From assembly GCF_003287285.1 (NCBI RefSeq), contig NZ_QMIG01000018.1, positions 1-64,000 of the forward strand: a stretch of DNA of 64,000 nucleotides, read 5' to 3'. Positions 46,164 through 54,636 of the stretch are shown here, one piece after another. Both the position numbers and the translations under genes were made by a program. Source of the stretch: Phytoactinopolyspora halophila (GTDB lineage: Bacteria; Actinomycetota; Actinomycetes; Jiangellales; Jiangellaceae). The notes under the pieces are model-generated. The model had not been told where the DNA came from, did not search any database, and was given only the letters and a program-made list of their open reading frames with translations. The stretch's first letter is position 1. Each line of letters begins with the position of its first letter.

Positions 46164-46210
46164 TCATGAACATTAACGGCTCCGTGCGGAGCCGTTAATG
46201 TTCATGATCA
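46161..46210. repeat. TGATCATGAACATTA palindromic repeat, copy 8, perfect hairpin
   Basis: A 23-bp perfect stem (46161-46183 with 46188-46210) closes a GTGC tetraloop. The outer 11 bases TGATCATGAAC match the dispersed family, but the inner arm (ATTAACGGCTCC) differs. It lies within the metQNI operon and provides the metQ stop codon. It would form a very stable RNA hairpin, perhaps damping metNI expression relative to metQ. Confidence 0.92.
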
Positions 46211-46241
46211 GCGGAGATTGGGTGCGCTGCGGGAGAGTGTG

Positions 46242-47444
46242 ATGATCAGTTTTCGTGAGGCGACGAAGGTCTTCGGCTCCGGCCCGGACGCCGTGCGAGC
46301 CGTCGACTCGGTCACCCTCGACGTCGGAGAAGGCGAGATCTTCGGCGTGATCGGATACTCGGGGGCAGGCAAGAGCACGCTCGTGCGCCTCGTCAATGCC
46401 CTCGAGACCGTCACATCGGGTCAGGTGGTGGTCGATGGCCACGACGTCACGACGCTCGGCGAATCGGAGCTACGGCAGCTGCGTGCCAGTATCGGGATGG
46501 TCTTCCAGCAGTTCAACCTGATGAAATCGCGGACCGTCGCGGGCAACGTCGCCTACCCCCTGAAGGTGGCGAGGTGGCCGAAGGAGAGGCGCAAGCAGCG
46601 CGTGGCCGAGCTACTCGACTTCGTCGGCTTGGCGGACAAGGCTCGTACCTACCCGGGACAGCTCTCCGGCGGGCAGAAGCAGCGCGTGGGGATCGCCCGG
46701 GCGCTGGCCACCTCGCCGAAGATCCTGCTCGCGGACGAGGCCACGAGCGCGCTCGATCCGGACACCACGCAGGACGTTCTCGCCCTCCTCAAGCGGGTGA
46801 ACCGGGAGCTGGGCGTCACGGTCGTTGTCATCACCCACGAGATGGACGTCATCCGCTCGATCGCGCAGCGAGTCGCGGTCATGGAGCACGGCAAGGTAGT
46901 CGAGCACGGTCGTGTCTACGACGTCTTCGCGGCGCCGCGGGAGCGTGCCACCCGGAGGTTCGTCGGGACGGCCCTGCGCGACCGCCCGACGCCGGAGGTG
47001 CTCGAACGGCTCAGGCACCGGCATCCCGGCAGGATGGTGACGGTAGGCGTCCGCGACGGCCAGGGCAGCGGCACCGACCTGACGGCGACGCTGCGCAGGC
47101 ACGGCGTGGACGGCTCGATCGTGTTCGGCGGAATCACCGAGATCGACGAGCGTCCATTCGGCAGCCTGACGGTCGAGCTTGCCGGCGACGAGGAATCGAT
47201 CGACGCGCTGATCGCGGAGCTGCGTCGCACGGCAGACGTTCACGACCTGGGAACTCGGGAGCATCCGCGCAACGATCCCTCCGCCGTCGTGGCGGGTGAC
47301 GAGCAGCCGTCATCACCGGACGCACCCGGCATCTCCGGCGCCGGCGGCGCCGACGAGATCGCTGGCCCCGCGACCGGCCTCTCCGCTGGCTCGGCGACCG
47401 GCCTCGGCACGCCTCCCGAGAGATCGTCTGGAGGGTTCCAGTGA
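46242..47444 (+). CDS. metN: methionine ABC transporter ATP-binding protein
   Basis: 400 aa from ATG 46242. ABC ATPase motifs: Walker A GYSGAGKST, Q-loop MVFQQFNLM, signature LSGGQKQRVGIARAL, Walker B ILLADEATSALD, and H-loop VVITHEMD. The C-terminal NIL (ACT-like) domain, residues about 255-335, is the methionine-binding regulatory domain of MetN (GVDGSIVFGGITEIDERPFGSLTVEL). A Pro/Ser/Gly-rich tail follows. The stop overlaps the metI start as GTGA, giving translational coupling. Confidence 0.96.
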   Translation: MISFREATKVFGSGPDAVRAVDSVTLDVGEGEIFGVIGYSGAGKSTLVRLVNALETVTSGQVVVDGHDVTTLGESELRQLRASIGMVFQQFNLMKSRTVAGNVAYPLKVARWPKERRKQRVAELLDFVGLADKARTYPGQLSGGQKQRVGIARALATSPKILLADEATSALDPDTTQDVLALLKRVNRELGVTVVVITHEMDVIRSIAQRVAVMEHGKVVEHGRVYDVFAAPRERATRRFVGTALRDRPTPEVLERLRHRHPGRMVTVGVRDGQGSGTDLTATLRRHGVDGSIVFGGITEIDERPFGSLTVELAGDEESIDALIAELRRTADVHDLGTREHPRNDPSAVVAGDEQPSSPDAPGISGAGGADEIAGPATGLSAGSATGLGTPPERSSGGFQ

Positions 47445-48103
47445 ACAGCGACTGGTCCACGCTCGCTCCCATCTTGCTGGAGTCCCTGCGCGAAACCCTC
47501 TACATGGTGTCGGTCACCCTGCTGATCAGCGGGGCGCTCGGACTCCTCATGGGGGTGTTGCTGTACGCGACGCGCCGGGGCAACCTGCTCGAAAACGCCG
47601 CGATCTTCACCGTGCTCAACATCGCGGTGAACATCGTGCGGCCGATCCCGTTCATCATCTTCATCACCGCCGTCGGGCCGTTGACGCTGATGACGATCGG
47701 GACGACGATCGGCAACGAGGCGGTGATCTTCGCGATGTCGATCATGGCATCGTTCATCACCGCGCGAATCGTCGAGCAGAATCTGGTGGCGACCGATCCG
47801 GGAGTGATCGAAGCTGCGCGGGCCGTCGGGGCGTCGCGGCTGCGCATCATCCTCACCGTGCTCATCCCGGAGTCGCTGGCGCCACTCGTTCTCGGTTACA
47901 CCTTCCTGCTGATCGGCATCATTGACATGTCGGCGCTTGCCGGTTACATCGGCGGCGGCGGCCTCGGTGATTTCGCCATCGTCTATGGCTACCAGCGGTT
48001 CAACTGGGAAGTGACGTTCGTGACGGTGGTCGTCATCGTCGTGCTCGTCCAGCTCGCCCAGGTGCTCGGAAACTGGTTGGCCAGAAAGGCGCTGCACCGC
48101 TAG
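47441..48103 (+). CDS. metI: methionine ABC transporter permease
   Basis: 220-aa MetI permease with five predicted membrane helices. Family landmarks are TLYMVSVTLLISGALGLLMGVLLY, RPIPFIIFITAVGPLT, and the EAA coupling loop EAARAVGASRLRIILTVLIPESLAPLV, followed by ALAGYIGGGGLGDFAIVYGYQRF. It starts at GTG 47441 within metN. It completes the MetQNI importer. The gene converges on an unknown gene 18 bp downstream. Confidence 0.96.
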   Translation: MNSDWSTLAPILLESLRETLYMVSVTLLISGALGLLMGVLLYATRRGNLLENAAIFTVLNIAVNIVRPIPFIIFITAVGPLTLMTIGTTIGNEAVIFAMSIMASFITARIVEQNLVATDPGVIEAARAVGASRLRIILTVLIPESLAPLVLGYTFLLIGIIDMSALAGYIGGGGLGDFAIVYGYQRFNWEVTFVTVVVIVVLVQLAQVLGNWLARKALHR

Positions 48104-48120
48104 GCGAGGGAAGTAGCTGG

Positions 48121-49596
48121 TCAGGCGATCGGTACCGATCCCGCCCTGGGGCGCGGCCCCGACGTTGGGTGCGATCCTGACGACGCGGAGGCGGAGGCGT
48201 GGGCGTGCTCCGACAGCCGGTCGACCTCCTCGCGCAGGGCGGCGATCGCGTCGGACGTAGCGTCGACGGCCTCGCGCGGGTGGGGAAACAGCGTCAGCTC
48301 GGCCGTTGTGGATTCGTCGGGTGCCGTGGACGCGGCCAGCTGTGCGATCTTCTCGGTGACACCGGCAACGCGGGTGGCGTCCGCGAGATCGTCGAGCTCC
48401 CGGGAGAGCGCGCGCAGGCGGTCGCGGTATGCCTCCAGACGATCGACACGCTCGTCGAGGTGGGCGACAAGCGTGTCGAGGGATGCCCACGACGACGTGT
48501 ACACCGCGTTCGCACGTCGGCCCGTCTCGGAACGCTCCGGTGGCCGGTCGCCCATCTCCATGCGTAGCTGTGCGATGCGGTGACTCCGAAGCGCGATCTG
48601 CCGGACCTCGGCGTCGAGGTCGATGCGCAGCCCGTCGTCGAGTCTGGTCGAAGCCCAGGCGGACGTGGCGCGGATGTGGGCGACGACGGCCATAAGCCGC
48701 GAGAGGACGTCGCTCTCCCGGCCGGCCGATTTCTTGATCTTGGCAGTGTCGACGGTGACGAGTGCCCGCAGGACGGCGCTGACGTGTTCCTGCGATACCG
48801 CTGTGCTGGATCGTTGTCGAGCTGCGGGGGTGACGCTGGCGAGATGGCAACCGCCCATGGGCAGGCATGCGGCGAGGTGCCGGTGGACTTCGCTGCTGGG
48901 CCAGTAGTCGAACAGGCTCAGCTGCCGCTCGACCATGTCGAGATCGATGACCGTGCCCGTGTCCGAGGGAATCTGTTCCCGGTCGATGACGTAGACGGCG
49001 CGGCCGTGCGCGCTGGACACCCAGTGCGCCTGGGCGCGGAGCGACCTGAGGACACCAGACGTGGCGGGGGCAGCCCGGTTGCGTACGAGCCGTGCCAGAT
49101 GCTCTTCGACGAGATCGTCGTCGAAGACGTTCAGGTTCGAGCCGAAGACCTCCGTGCGGCCGTAGCCGGAAGTGATCGACAGCCGGCTGCGGAACCTGCG
49201 GTTGAGCCGCCACGATTGGACGTCGTCGGCCAGTGCCTGGCGCCGGATCCAGGTGACGGGCTCGTCGGTGCTCTGAAGTGCTATGACGCGGCCGTTGGTG
49301 ATGATGAGGCAGTCGGCGTCCGGTTGCTTGCCGTCGAGGCGCACGAGAAGTTCGACGCGTTCGCCGGGCACGAGTTTGAGACCGCCGAGTATCTTCGCCT
49401 CGAACGCGTCCTGGACATCACGACCTACTCGCACGTTCTCGCCTTCCGAATTCGTGGACCGAAGCCACCAGACCTTTCCACCGTTTACTTTCACAGGTGA
49501 TATGACTGTGCGCAACCGAGATCGTGAAGGTTGATCCGTTTTGCCTCGGAAGTCAGGCGAAAGGGGAAACCCTGCGGCCGGGTCGATGCGCGGCAT
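48121..49596 (-). CDS. uncharacterised coiled-coil protein divergent from ndh
   Basis: About 491 aa from ATG 49596 (MPRIDPAAG). The reading frame stays open upstream to 51132, but that stretch is antisense to ndh and is not taken as coding. The N-terminal part looks like a small beta-rich domain (VRVGRDVQDAFEAKILGGLKLVPGERVELLVRLDGKQPDADCLIITNGRVIAL). The C-terminal half has heptad-like helices (LDTLVAHLDERVDRLEAYRDRLRALSRELDDL). No membrane segment or signal peptide. The start is 11 bp from a perfect Rex operator. I do not recognise the family. The exact start could also be further downstream, near VISPVKVNGGKVWW. Confidence 0.7.
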   Translation of the reverse strand: MPRIDPAAGFPLSPDFRGKTDQPSRSRLRTVISPVKVNGGKVWWLRSTNSEGENVRVGRDVQDAFEAKILGGLKLVPGERVELLVRLDGKQPDADCLIITNGRVIALQSTDEPVTWIRRQALADDVQSWRLNRRFRSRLSITSGYGRTEVFGSNLNVFDDDLVEEHLARLVRNRAAPATSGVLRSLRAQAHWVSSAHGRAVYVIDREQIPSDTGTVIDLDMVERQLSLFDYWPSSEVHRHLAACLPMGGCHLASVTPAARQRSSTAVSQEHVSAVLRALVTVDTAKIKKSAGRESDVLSRLMAVVAHIRATSAWASTRLDDGLRIDLDAEVRQIALRSHRIAQLRMEMGDRPPERSETGRRANAVYTSSWASLDTLVAHLDERVDRLEAYRDRLRALSRELDDLADATRVAGVTEKIAQLAASTAPDESTTAELTLFPHPREAVDATSDAIAALREEVDRLSEHAHASASASSGSHPTSGPRPRAGSVPIA

Positions 49597-49606
49597 CTGG
49601 AGCGTA

Positions 49607-49636
49607 AATAGCTTGTGAACATGTTCACAAGCTATT
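49607..49636. promoter_or_regulatory. Rex operator (30-bp perfect palindrome)
   Basis: AATAGCTTGTGAAC-AT-GTTCACAAGCTATT is a perfect 30-bp palindrome. Its core TTGTGAACATGTTCACAA (49613-49630) matches the TTGTGAA-N4-TTCACAA binding site of the redox repressor Rex, which is released when the NADH/NAD+ ratio is high. In Streptomyces, Rex controls respiratory genes. It lies between ndh and the divergent coiled-coil gene, and could repress both. Confidence 0.88.
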
Positions 49637-49728
49637 AGGGTAAGAGGTGTCGGGACACACGAGGCAGGGTCGCGATGGCGCGCCACGGCCTGGTTGGATA
49701 TTCCAAGACTCGGACAGAGGCGTGACGA

Positions 49729-51051
49729 ATGACCCAAGAGAACGCTCCGCACATCCTCATCCTCGGCGGTGGCTACGTCGGGATGTACACGGCACTCGGG
49801 CTGCAGAAGAAGCTTGGCCCGGGGCAGGCCCGGATCACGGTCGTCGATCCCCGCTCCTACATGACCTATCAGCCATTCCTGCCCGAGGCGTCTGCTGGCT
49901 CGCTGGAACCGCGGCACGTCGTCGTGCCGTTGCGCCGCGTGCTTCGCCGGTGCCACGTGATCACGGGGCGGGTCACCTCGATAGCTCACGCGGACAAGCG
50001 CGTCACGGTAGCGCCGGAGGAGGGAGAGCCGTACGAGCTCACGTATGACACCCTCGTCCTCGCGCTGGGCTCGATCCCCCGGACGCTGCCCATCCCGGGT
50101 CTGGCCGACAACGGGATCGGGTTCAAGCAGGTTGAAGAGGCCATCGCGTTGCGTAACCACGTCCTCGATCGGCTCGATATCGCGGCGTCCACAACCGATG
50201 AACACGCCCGTCGCCGCGCGCTCACCTTCGTCTTCGTCGGTGGCGGCTTCGCCGGTGCCGAGGCGCTGGGCGAGCTCGAGAACATGGCCCAGTACGCGCG
50301 CAAGCGGTACTACCCGCAGATCGGGGCTCGCGAGATGCGCTGGGTTCTGGTCGATGCTGCAGACCACATCCTGCCCGAGGTGGGCGCCGAGATGGGCGTG
50401 TACACCGTCGAGGAGCTGAGCAAGCGAGGAATCGAGATCCGGCTCAAGACGTTCCTCGAATCGTGCGAGAACGGCCATGTCGTGCTGTCGAAGGGCCGGC
50501 CCTTCGACGCGGATACGATCGTGTGGACCGCCGGTGTCAAGGCGAATCCGGTATTGACCGAGAGCGACGTCCCGCTGGACGGGCGCGGCAGGGTCAGCTG
50601 CACGCCGGAGCTGCGCGTGACGGGTCTCGATGATGCCTGGTCGGCGGGTGACAACGCCGCCGTGCCGGATCTCACCGCCGACGATCCCGACGCCGTGTGC
50701 GCGCCCAACGCGCAGCACGCCGTACGGCAGGCGAAGCTGCTGGCGAAGAACATCGCCGCGACGTTGAAGGGGAAGCAGCCCAAGGCCTACCGGCACAAGT
50801 ACGTGGGGTCGGTGGCAAGCCTCGGCTTGTATCGCGGGGTCGCGCACGTGTATGGCGTGAAGGTCAAGGGATTTCCCGCGTGGTTTATGCACCGCACGTA
50901 TCACATGAGCAAGATGCCGACCTTCAACCGGAAGGCGCGTGTGGTGGTCGATTGGACGATGGCCCTGCTGTTCCGCCGTGAAGTGGTGACGCTGGGGCGG
51001 ATGCGCATGCCCCGCGAGGAGTTTCGCCGCGCCGCCACCACGAAGCATTAG
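49729..51051 (+). CDS. ndh: type II NADH dehydrogenase (NDH-2)
   Basis: A non-proton-pumping NADH:quinone oxidoreductase of 440 aa with two dinucleotide-binding folds: ILILGGGYVGMYTALGLQKKLG for FAD, and TFVFVGGGFAGAEALGELE for NADH. YDTLVLALGS and the second FAD contact GLDDAWSAGDNAAVPDL are present. The C-terminal amphipathic region typical for membrane attachment is around WFMHRTYHMSKMPTFNRKARVVVDWTMALLF. A Rex operator lies 93-122 bp upstream. It is followed by a cyclopropane-fatty-acid synthase gene after 18 bp. Confidence 0.96.
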   Translation: MTQENAPHILILGGGYVGMYTALGLQKKLGPGQARITVVDPRSYMTYQPFLPEASAGSLEPRHVVVPLRRVLRRCHVITGRVTSIAHADKRVTVAPEEGEPYELTYDTLVLALGSIPRTLPIPGLADNGIGFKQVEEAIALRNHVLDRLDIAASTTDEHARRRALTFVFVGGGFAGAEALGELENMAQYARKRYYPQIGAREMRWVLVDAADHILPEVGAEMGVYTVEELSKRGIEIRLKTFLESCENGHVVLSKGRPFDADTIVWTAGVKANPVLTESDVPLDGRGRVSCTPELRVTGLDDAWSAGDNAAVPDLTADDPDAVCAPNAQHAVRQAKLLAKNIAATLKGKQPKAYRHKYVGSVASLGLYRGVAHVYGVKVKGFPAWFMHRTYHMSKMPTFNRKARVVVDWTMALLFRREVVTLGRMRMPREEFRRAATTKH

Positions 51052-51069
51052 AGGAGTGAGAAACTGAGC

Positions 51070-52362
51070 ATGATGAGCGCCGGGGGAGCCGCAGGACGAA
51101 TCGCCGGACTGGTCGAGCGAGTGCTGGCGCAACCGTCGCCGCTGGCGATTCGGGCGTGGGATGGATCACGTGCCGGTCCGGCAGACGGCCCGGTCATCGT
51201 GGTGACCTCGCGCCGGGCTCTCCGGCGGGTGCTATGGCAGCCTGACGAGCTGGGTCTGGCCCGCGCCTGGGTAGCCGGCGAGCTCGACGTCGAGGGAGAC
51301 CTTGAAGAGGCCCTGGCCGAACTCGAGACCGTGCTGGACCGGGTGGATTCCCGCCCCAAGCTGTCGGCCTCCGACCGCGCGGAGGCGCTGCGCTCGGCCG
51401 TGTTGCTCGGTGCGCTCGGCCCGCAGCCGAAACCCCCGGTGATCGAAGCCGAGCTCGCCGGCGAGCGGCATTCCAAGAAGCGGGATCGTGCCGCGATCAG
51501 TCACCACTACGACGTCGGGAACGATTTCTACGAGCTCGTCCTGGGCTCGTCAATGGTGTACTCCTGCGCGTACTGGACCAAGCCAGACGATCCCGCATAC
51601 ACGCTGGAGGATGCGCAGCGGGACAAGCATGACCTCGTCTGCCGCAAGCTGGGCCTCGAACCCGGAATGCGGCTGCTGGACGTCGGTTGCGGGTGGGGCT
51701 CGCTCGTCTTGCACGCCGCCCGCGAGTACGGCGTCCGGGCCGTGGGCGTGACGTTGTCCGAAGCGCAGGGCGAGTTCGCCCAGCGCCGGATCGACGATGC
51801 CGGGATCGGTGATCTCGCCGAGGTCCGGGTTCAGGATTGGCGGGACATCGACGACGGCCCGTATGACGCCATCGCCAGTGTCGGTATGGCCGAGCACCTG
51901 GGCGCGAGGAACTGGCCGTCATATACCGCGCGGCTGTACGAGCTGCTCAGCCCGGGTGGCCGGCTGCTCAATCAGCAGATTGTCCGGGCAGCACAGCGGC
52001 ACGCGACGCACCGAAGCGGCCGTCGGCGCACGTTCATCGACGCCTACGTCTTCCCCGACGGCGAGCTCATGCCGATCGGGGACATCGTCAGCGAGCTGGA
52101 GGGTGCCGGGTTCGAGGTACGCGATGTCCACAACCTTCGTGAGCACTATGCCCGCACGCTGCGCGCCTGGGTGGACAATGTGGAAACGGCCTGGATGCGT
52201 GCGGTGCGGTTGGCCGGTACGGCCCGCGCGCGAGTGTGGCGGCTGTACATGACGGGCTCGGCGCTCTCGTTCGACGCGGGACGGATCGCGATCCATCAGG
52301 TTCTGGCGGTGCGGCGCGACGACGAGGGCCGCAGTCACGTTCCGATGGTCCGTACGGTTTGA
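51070..52362 (+). CDS. cyclopropane-fatty-acyl-phospholipid synthase family methyltransferase
   Basis: 430 aa, SAM-dependent. Domain order: an N-terminal region of about 140 aa, then SHHYDVGNDFYELVLGSSMVYSCAYW, the SAM-binding LDVGCGWGSLVLHAAREYGVRAVGVTLSEAQ, and SIGMAEHLG-like SVGMAEHLGARNW. The HYDVGNDFY and GVTLS motifs fit CFA synthases. It may act on membrane lipid acyl chains. It could be co-transcribed with ndh and so be under Rex, but that is inference. Start ATG 51070 or 51073. Confidence 0.9.
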   Translation: MMSAGGAAGRIAGLVERVLAQPSPLAIRAWDGSRAGPADGPVIVVTSRRALRRVLWQPDELGLARAWVAGELDVEGDLEEALAELETVLDRVDSRPKLSASDRAEALRSAVLLGALGPQPKPPVIEAELAGERHSKKRDRAAISHHYDVGNDFYELVLGSSMVYSCAYWTKPDDPAYTLEDAQRDKHDLVCRKLGLEPGMRLLDVGCGWGSLVLHAAREYGVRAVGVTLSEAQGEFAQRRIDDAGIGDLAEVRVQDWRDIDDGPYDAIASVGMAEHLGARNWPSYTARLYELLSPGGRLLNQQIVRAAQRHATHRSGRRRTFIDAYVFPDGELMPIGDIVSELEGAGFEVRDVHNLREHYARTLRAWVDNVETAWMRAVRLAGTARARVWRLYMTGSALSFDAGRIAIHQVLAVRRDDEGRSHVPMVRTV

Positions 52363-52371
52363 TGGTGTCTC

Positions 52372-52890
52372 GTGAGCCTCATCGCCGTTACCGTCATCGG
52401 GCATGATCGCCCCGGAATCATCGCCGAAGCGACGAGCGCGCTGGCGGAGCTCGGGATCAACCTCGAAGACTCGACCATGACCCGCCTGCGTGGCCATTTC
52501 GCCATGATGCTGCTCTGCGAGGGAGATACGACCGTCTCGCAGGTCGAGCGCGCGCTCGGTGATCTGGCCGCAGACGGCACGTTGCAGGTCAGCGCGCGCG
52601 AAGTCGACCGGGACGAGCCCGGTACGTCGAGCGGGCGCCCGTACGTGCTCACCGTGCACGGCGGCGACCGGCTCGGTATCGTCTCGGCGGTGACGAGCGT
52701 GCTGGCCCGCGCGGGTGGGAACATCACCGATCTCACCACGCGCCTGACGAACGATCTCTATATGGTTGTCGCGGAAGTGGATCTGCCGGTGGATGCCGAC
52801 GAGTCGGTCCTGGCGGCCGAGCTCACGGCCATCGGTCGCCAGCTCGGTATCGACGTCGCGTTGCGAGCGCAAGAGACGGACGTCTTGTGA
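52372..52890 (+). CDS. double ACT-domain protein (glycine cleavage repressor-like)
   Basis: 172 aa with two ACT domains: SLIAVTVIGHDRPGIIAEATSALAELGINLEDSTMTRLRGHFAMMLLCEG and PYVLTVHGGDRLGIVSAVTSVLARAGGNITDLTTRLTNDLYMVVAEV. This layout matches the GcvR/ACT-regulator family. No DNA-binding domain. Amino-acid binding and regulation by protein contact are likely but the ligand is unknown. It starts at GTG 52372 and overlaps the next gene by GTGA. Confidence 0.88.
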   Translation: MSLIAVTVIGHDRPGIIAEATSALAELGINLEDSTMTRLRGHFAMMLLCEGDTTVSQVERALGDLAADGTLQVSAREVDRDEPGTSSGRPYVLTVHGGDRLGIVSAVTSVLARAGGNITDLTTRLTNDLYMVVAEVDLPVDADESVLAAELTAIGRQLGIDVALRAQETDVL

Positions 52891-53432
52891 GCCTGCACGA
52901 TTGGTCGGTGCATGACCTGGGGACCGAAGGGCAAGTGCGCGAGGTGCTCCGGGCGCCGGACGCGGTGCTGTCGACGCCCTCGGAGAAGGTTGACCCGGGC
53001 GATGCGAGCGTCGTCCAGCTGGCGGCCGACCTCGTGGCAACGATGCGCGTGTCGCCCGGATGCGTGGGACTGGCAGCCAATCAGGTGGGGCTGGCCTGGC
53101 ACGTCTTCTGTGTCGACGTGACGGAGCATCCCAAGGCCAGAACGACACACGGCACGTTCGTCCTGTGCAATGCGCGGGTTGTCGAGGCGTCGCGCAAGGA
53201 GAAGGGCCGCGAAGGGTGCATGTCGGTGCCGGAGCTCACCGGTGATGTCAAACGCGCGACGCGCCTGACGGTCACCGGCCAGCTACCGCCCAGCGGTGAC
53301 GAGATCGTGGTGGAGACCGACGCGTTCGAGGCCCGGGCCGTGCAGCATGAGATCGACCACTGTGACGGTTTTCTCTTCCTCGACCGGGTCGCTGGGGCAC
53401 ACGCCGTTTACGCGCGTAAGACCTACCTGTAA
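52887..53432 (+). CDS. def: peptide deformylase
   Basis: Removes the N-formyl group from new proteins. 181 aa. The three metalloenzyme motifs are intact in slightly variant form: GCVGLAANQVGLAW (motif I, GxGLAAxQ), REGCMSVPE (motif II, EGCLS with Cys ligand) and VQHEIDHCDGFLF (motif III, HExDH). The GTG start at 52887 overlaps the ACT protein stop by 4 bp. Followed by a stem-loop and then a tRNA gene. Confidence 0.94.
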   Translation: MSLHDWSVHDLGTEGQVREVLRAPDAVLSTPSEKVDPGDASVVQLAADLVATMRVSPGCVGLAANQVGLAWHVFCVDVTEHPKARTTHGTFVLCNARVVEASRKEKGREGCMSVPELTGDVKRATRLTVTGQLPPSGDEIVVETDAFEARAVQHEIDHCDGFLFLDRVAGAHAVYARKTYL

Positions 53433-53446
53433 GGCGGGGGCCGTGG

Positions 53447-53463
53447 GCTACCCTTCGGGTAGC
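53447..53463 (+). terminator. short GC stem-loop after peptide deformylase
   Basis: GCTACCC-TTC-GGGTAGC, a perfect 7-bp stem with a UUC loop, lies 15 bp after the def stop. There is no T-run, which is common in high-GC terminators. Confidence 0.6.
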
Positions 53464-53519
53464 GACGGGAACCATAGCCAATGGTCACGCGGTGACGTAC
53501 AGTGCTTTTCGTCGGGAAT

Positions 53520-53593
53520 GCCCCCGTAGCCCAATAGGCAGAGGCAGCAGACTTAAAATCTGCACAGTGTGGGTTCGAATCCCACCGGGGGCA
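53520..53593 (+). tRNA. tRNA with anticodon UAA (nominally tRNA-Leu), short variable loop
   Basis: A 74-nt cloverleaf. The acceptor is GCCCCCG/CGGGGGC with discriminator A; anticodon arm GCAGA-CTTAAAA-TCTGC gives anticodon TAA at 53554-53556; T arm GTGGG-TTCGAAT-CCCAC. The variable loop is only 5 nt (ACAGT). Bacterial tRNA-Leu normally has a long extra arm, so this is a class I body with a leucine UAA anticodon. CCA is not encoded. Confidence 0.9.
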
Positions 53594-53787
53594 CGGCACA
53601 GACGGGTTGTTGGACCAACACGCGTGCAAAGCACCACGCCAAGCTGCAGGCCCAGCCCGGCATTGACTCGGCCCGCTTGCGCCGGCATCCGGATCTGAGG
53701 CGACGAAACCTACTTCCCGGGCATCGTGACACGAGACAACGCGTTGGCCTGGTCCCACCACGCACCCACTCGATCTGGACATCTTGA

Positions 53788-54495
53788 TCAGCGACCTTGG
53801 CCTGGCGGCATGGCCGATGTGGCTTGTGCGATCAGCCCGTCGACGAAGGCCCGGAGTCCCTCGGGGTAGGTGTCTTGCGCGGCCAGCGTTGGCCATTGAT
53901 CGCTGACGGCGGCTAGGTGTGGCATCCGGGACTCGTCGAGGCTGCTGAAGAAGGCGCCACGATCGGCAGGGCGTTCGTTGCCCGCCCGCCGGCGGTGGGA
54001 GTGGGCGCGGACGAGGATCTCTCCGACGGTGTAATACCAGATGTTGCGGAAGACATGGACGGCCTGTTCGGGTGTACATCCGTGGTCGATCGCTCCGGCC
54101 AGGATGGTTTCGACCAGCCACAGGGCTGATTCGCCGAGTCGGGCGATGAACCCGTCGGCTGTGAGGACCTCTGCGGCCCACGGCCAGTCTGCGAGGGCAT
54201 CGTGGATGGCGGTGGCGGTCGCGATGATGCGCTCTCGCGGGTCGGTGGGCAGGTCGGGGTGCGGAATCTGGTCCGCGTATTCGGTGATCAGCAAGAACAG
54301 CAGATCCTCTTTGTCCTGTACGTGGTGGTACAGCGTCGTCGCCCCGACGCCGATCTCGACGGCTAGGCGGCGAATGGTCAGCTTTTCCCAGCCGTCCCGA
54401 TCGATGAGCCGACGGGCTGCGGCCAGGATCTGCCTGCGGGAGGTCGCCGGCGGCCGGCCGATACGGCCGTGCGGTGCATTGGGTTGGGGCACCGT
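53788..54495 (-). CDS. TetR family transcriptional repressor
   Basis: About 235 aa from GTG 54495; a TTG at 54528 could extend it. The N-terminal helix-turn-helix is RQILAAARRLIDRDGWEKLTIRRLAVEIGVGATTLYHHVQDKEDLLFLL. The C-terminal half is a helical ligand domain with WLVETILAGAIDHGCTPEQAVHVFRNIWYYTVGEILV. It is divergent from an MFS exporter across a 40-bp perfect palindrome that would be its operator. The regulator and exporter together form a typical drug-response pair; the inducer is unknown. Confidence 0.92.
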   Translation of the reverse strand, partial: TVPQPNAPHGRIGRPPATSRRQILAAARRLIDRDGWEKLTIRRLAVEIGVGATTLYHHVQDKEDLLFLLITEYADQIPHPDLPTDPRERIIATATAIHDALADWPWAAEVLTADGFIARLGESALWLVETILAGAIDHGCTPEQAVHVFRNIWYYTVGEILVRAHSHRRRAGNERPADRGAFFSSLDESRMPHLAAVSDQWPTLAAQDTYPEGLRAFVDGLIAQATSAMPPGQGR

Positions 54496-54570
54496 CCCAT
54501 GATGCTGTCTCGCCGCTTCCGCGCCCAAAATCGGGTGGCTTCGACCTCCGGGATCGACAGCGGGGTGATC

Positions 54571-54610
54571 CGTATGGGAATTTAGGAACGCGTTCCTAAA
54601 TTCCCATACG
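54571..54610. promoter_or_regulatory. 40-bp perfect palindrome, TetR operator
   Basis: CGTATGGGAATTTAGGAACG followed by its exact complement fills the intergenic region between the TetR and MFS starts, 26 bp upstream of the MFS start codon. The inner TAGGAACGCGTTCCTA resembles the GGAACGCGTTCC operators of other TetR proteins. Confidence 0.88.
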
Positions 54611-54636
54611 ACAACAGTGCAAGGGACTGAACCGCG

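Noticed and set aside
49597-51132. Upstream extension of the coiled-coil gene to 1003 codons
   Set aside because: The extension is antisense to ndh and crosses the Rex operator; the likely start is 49596.
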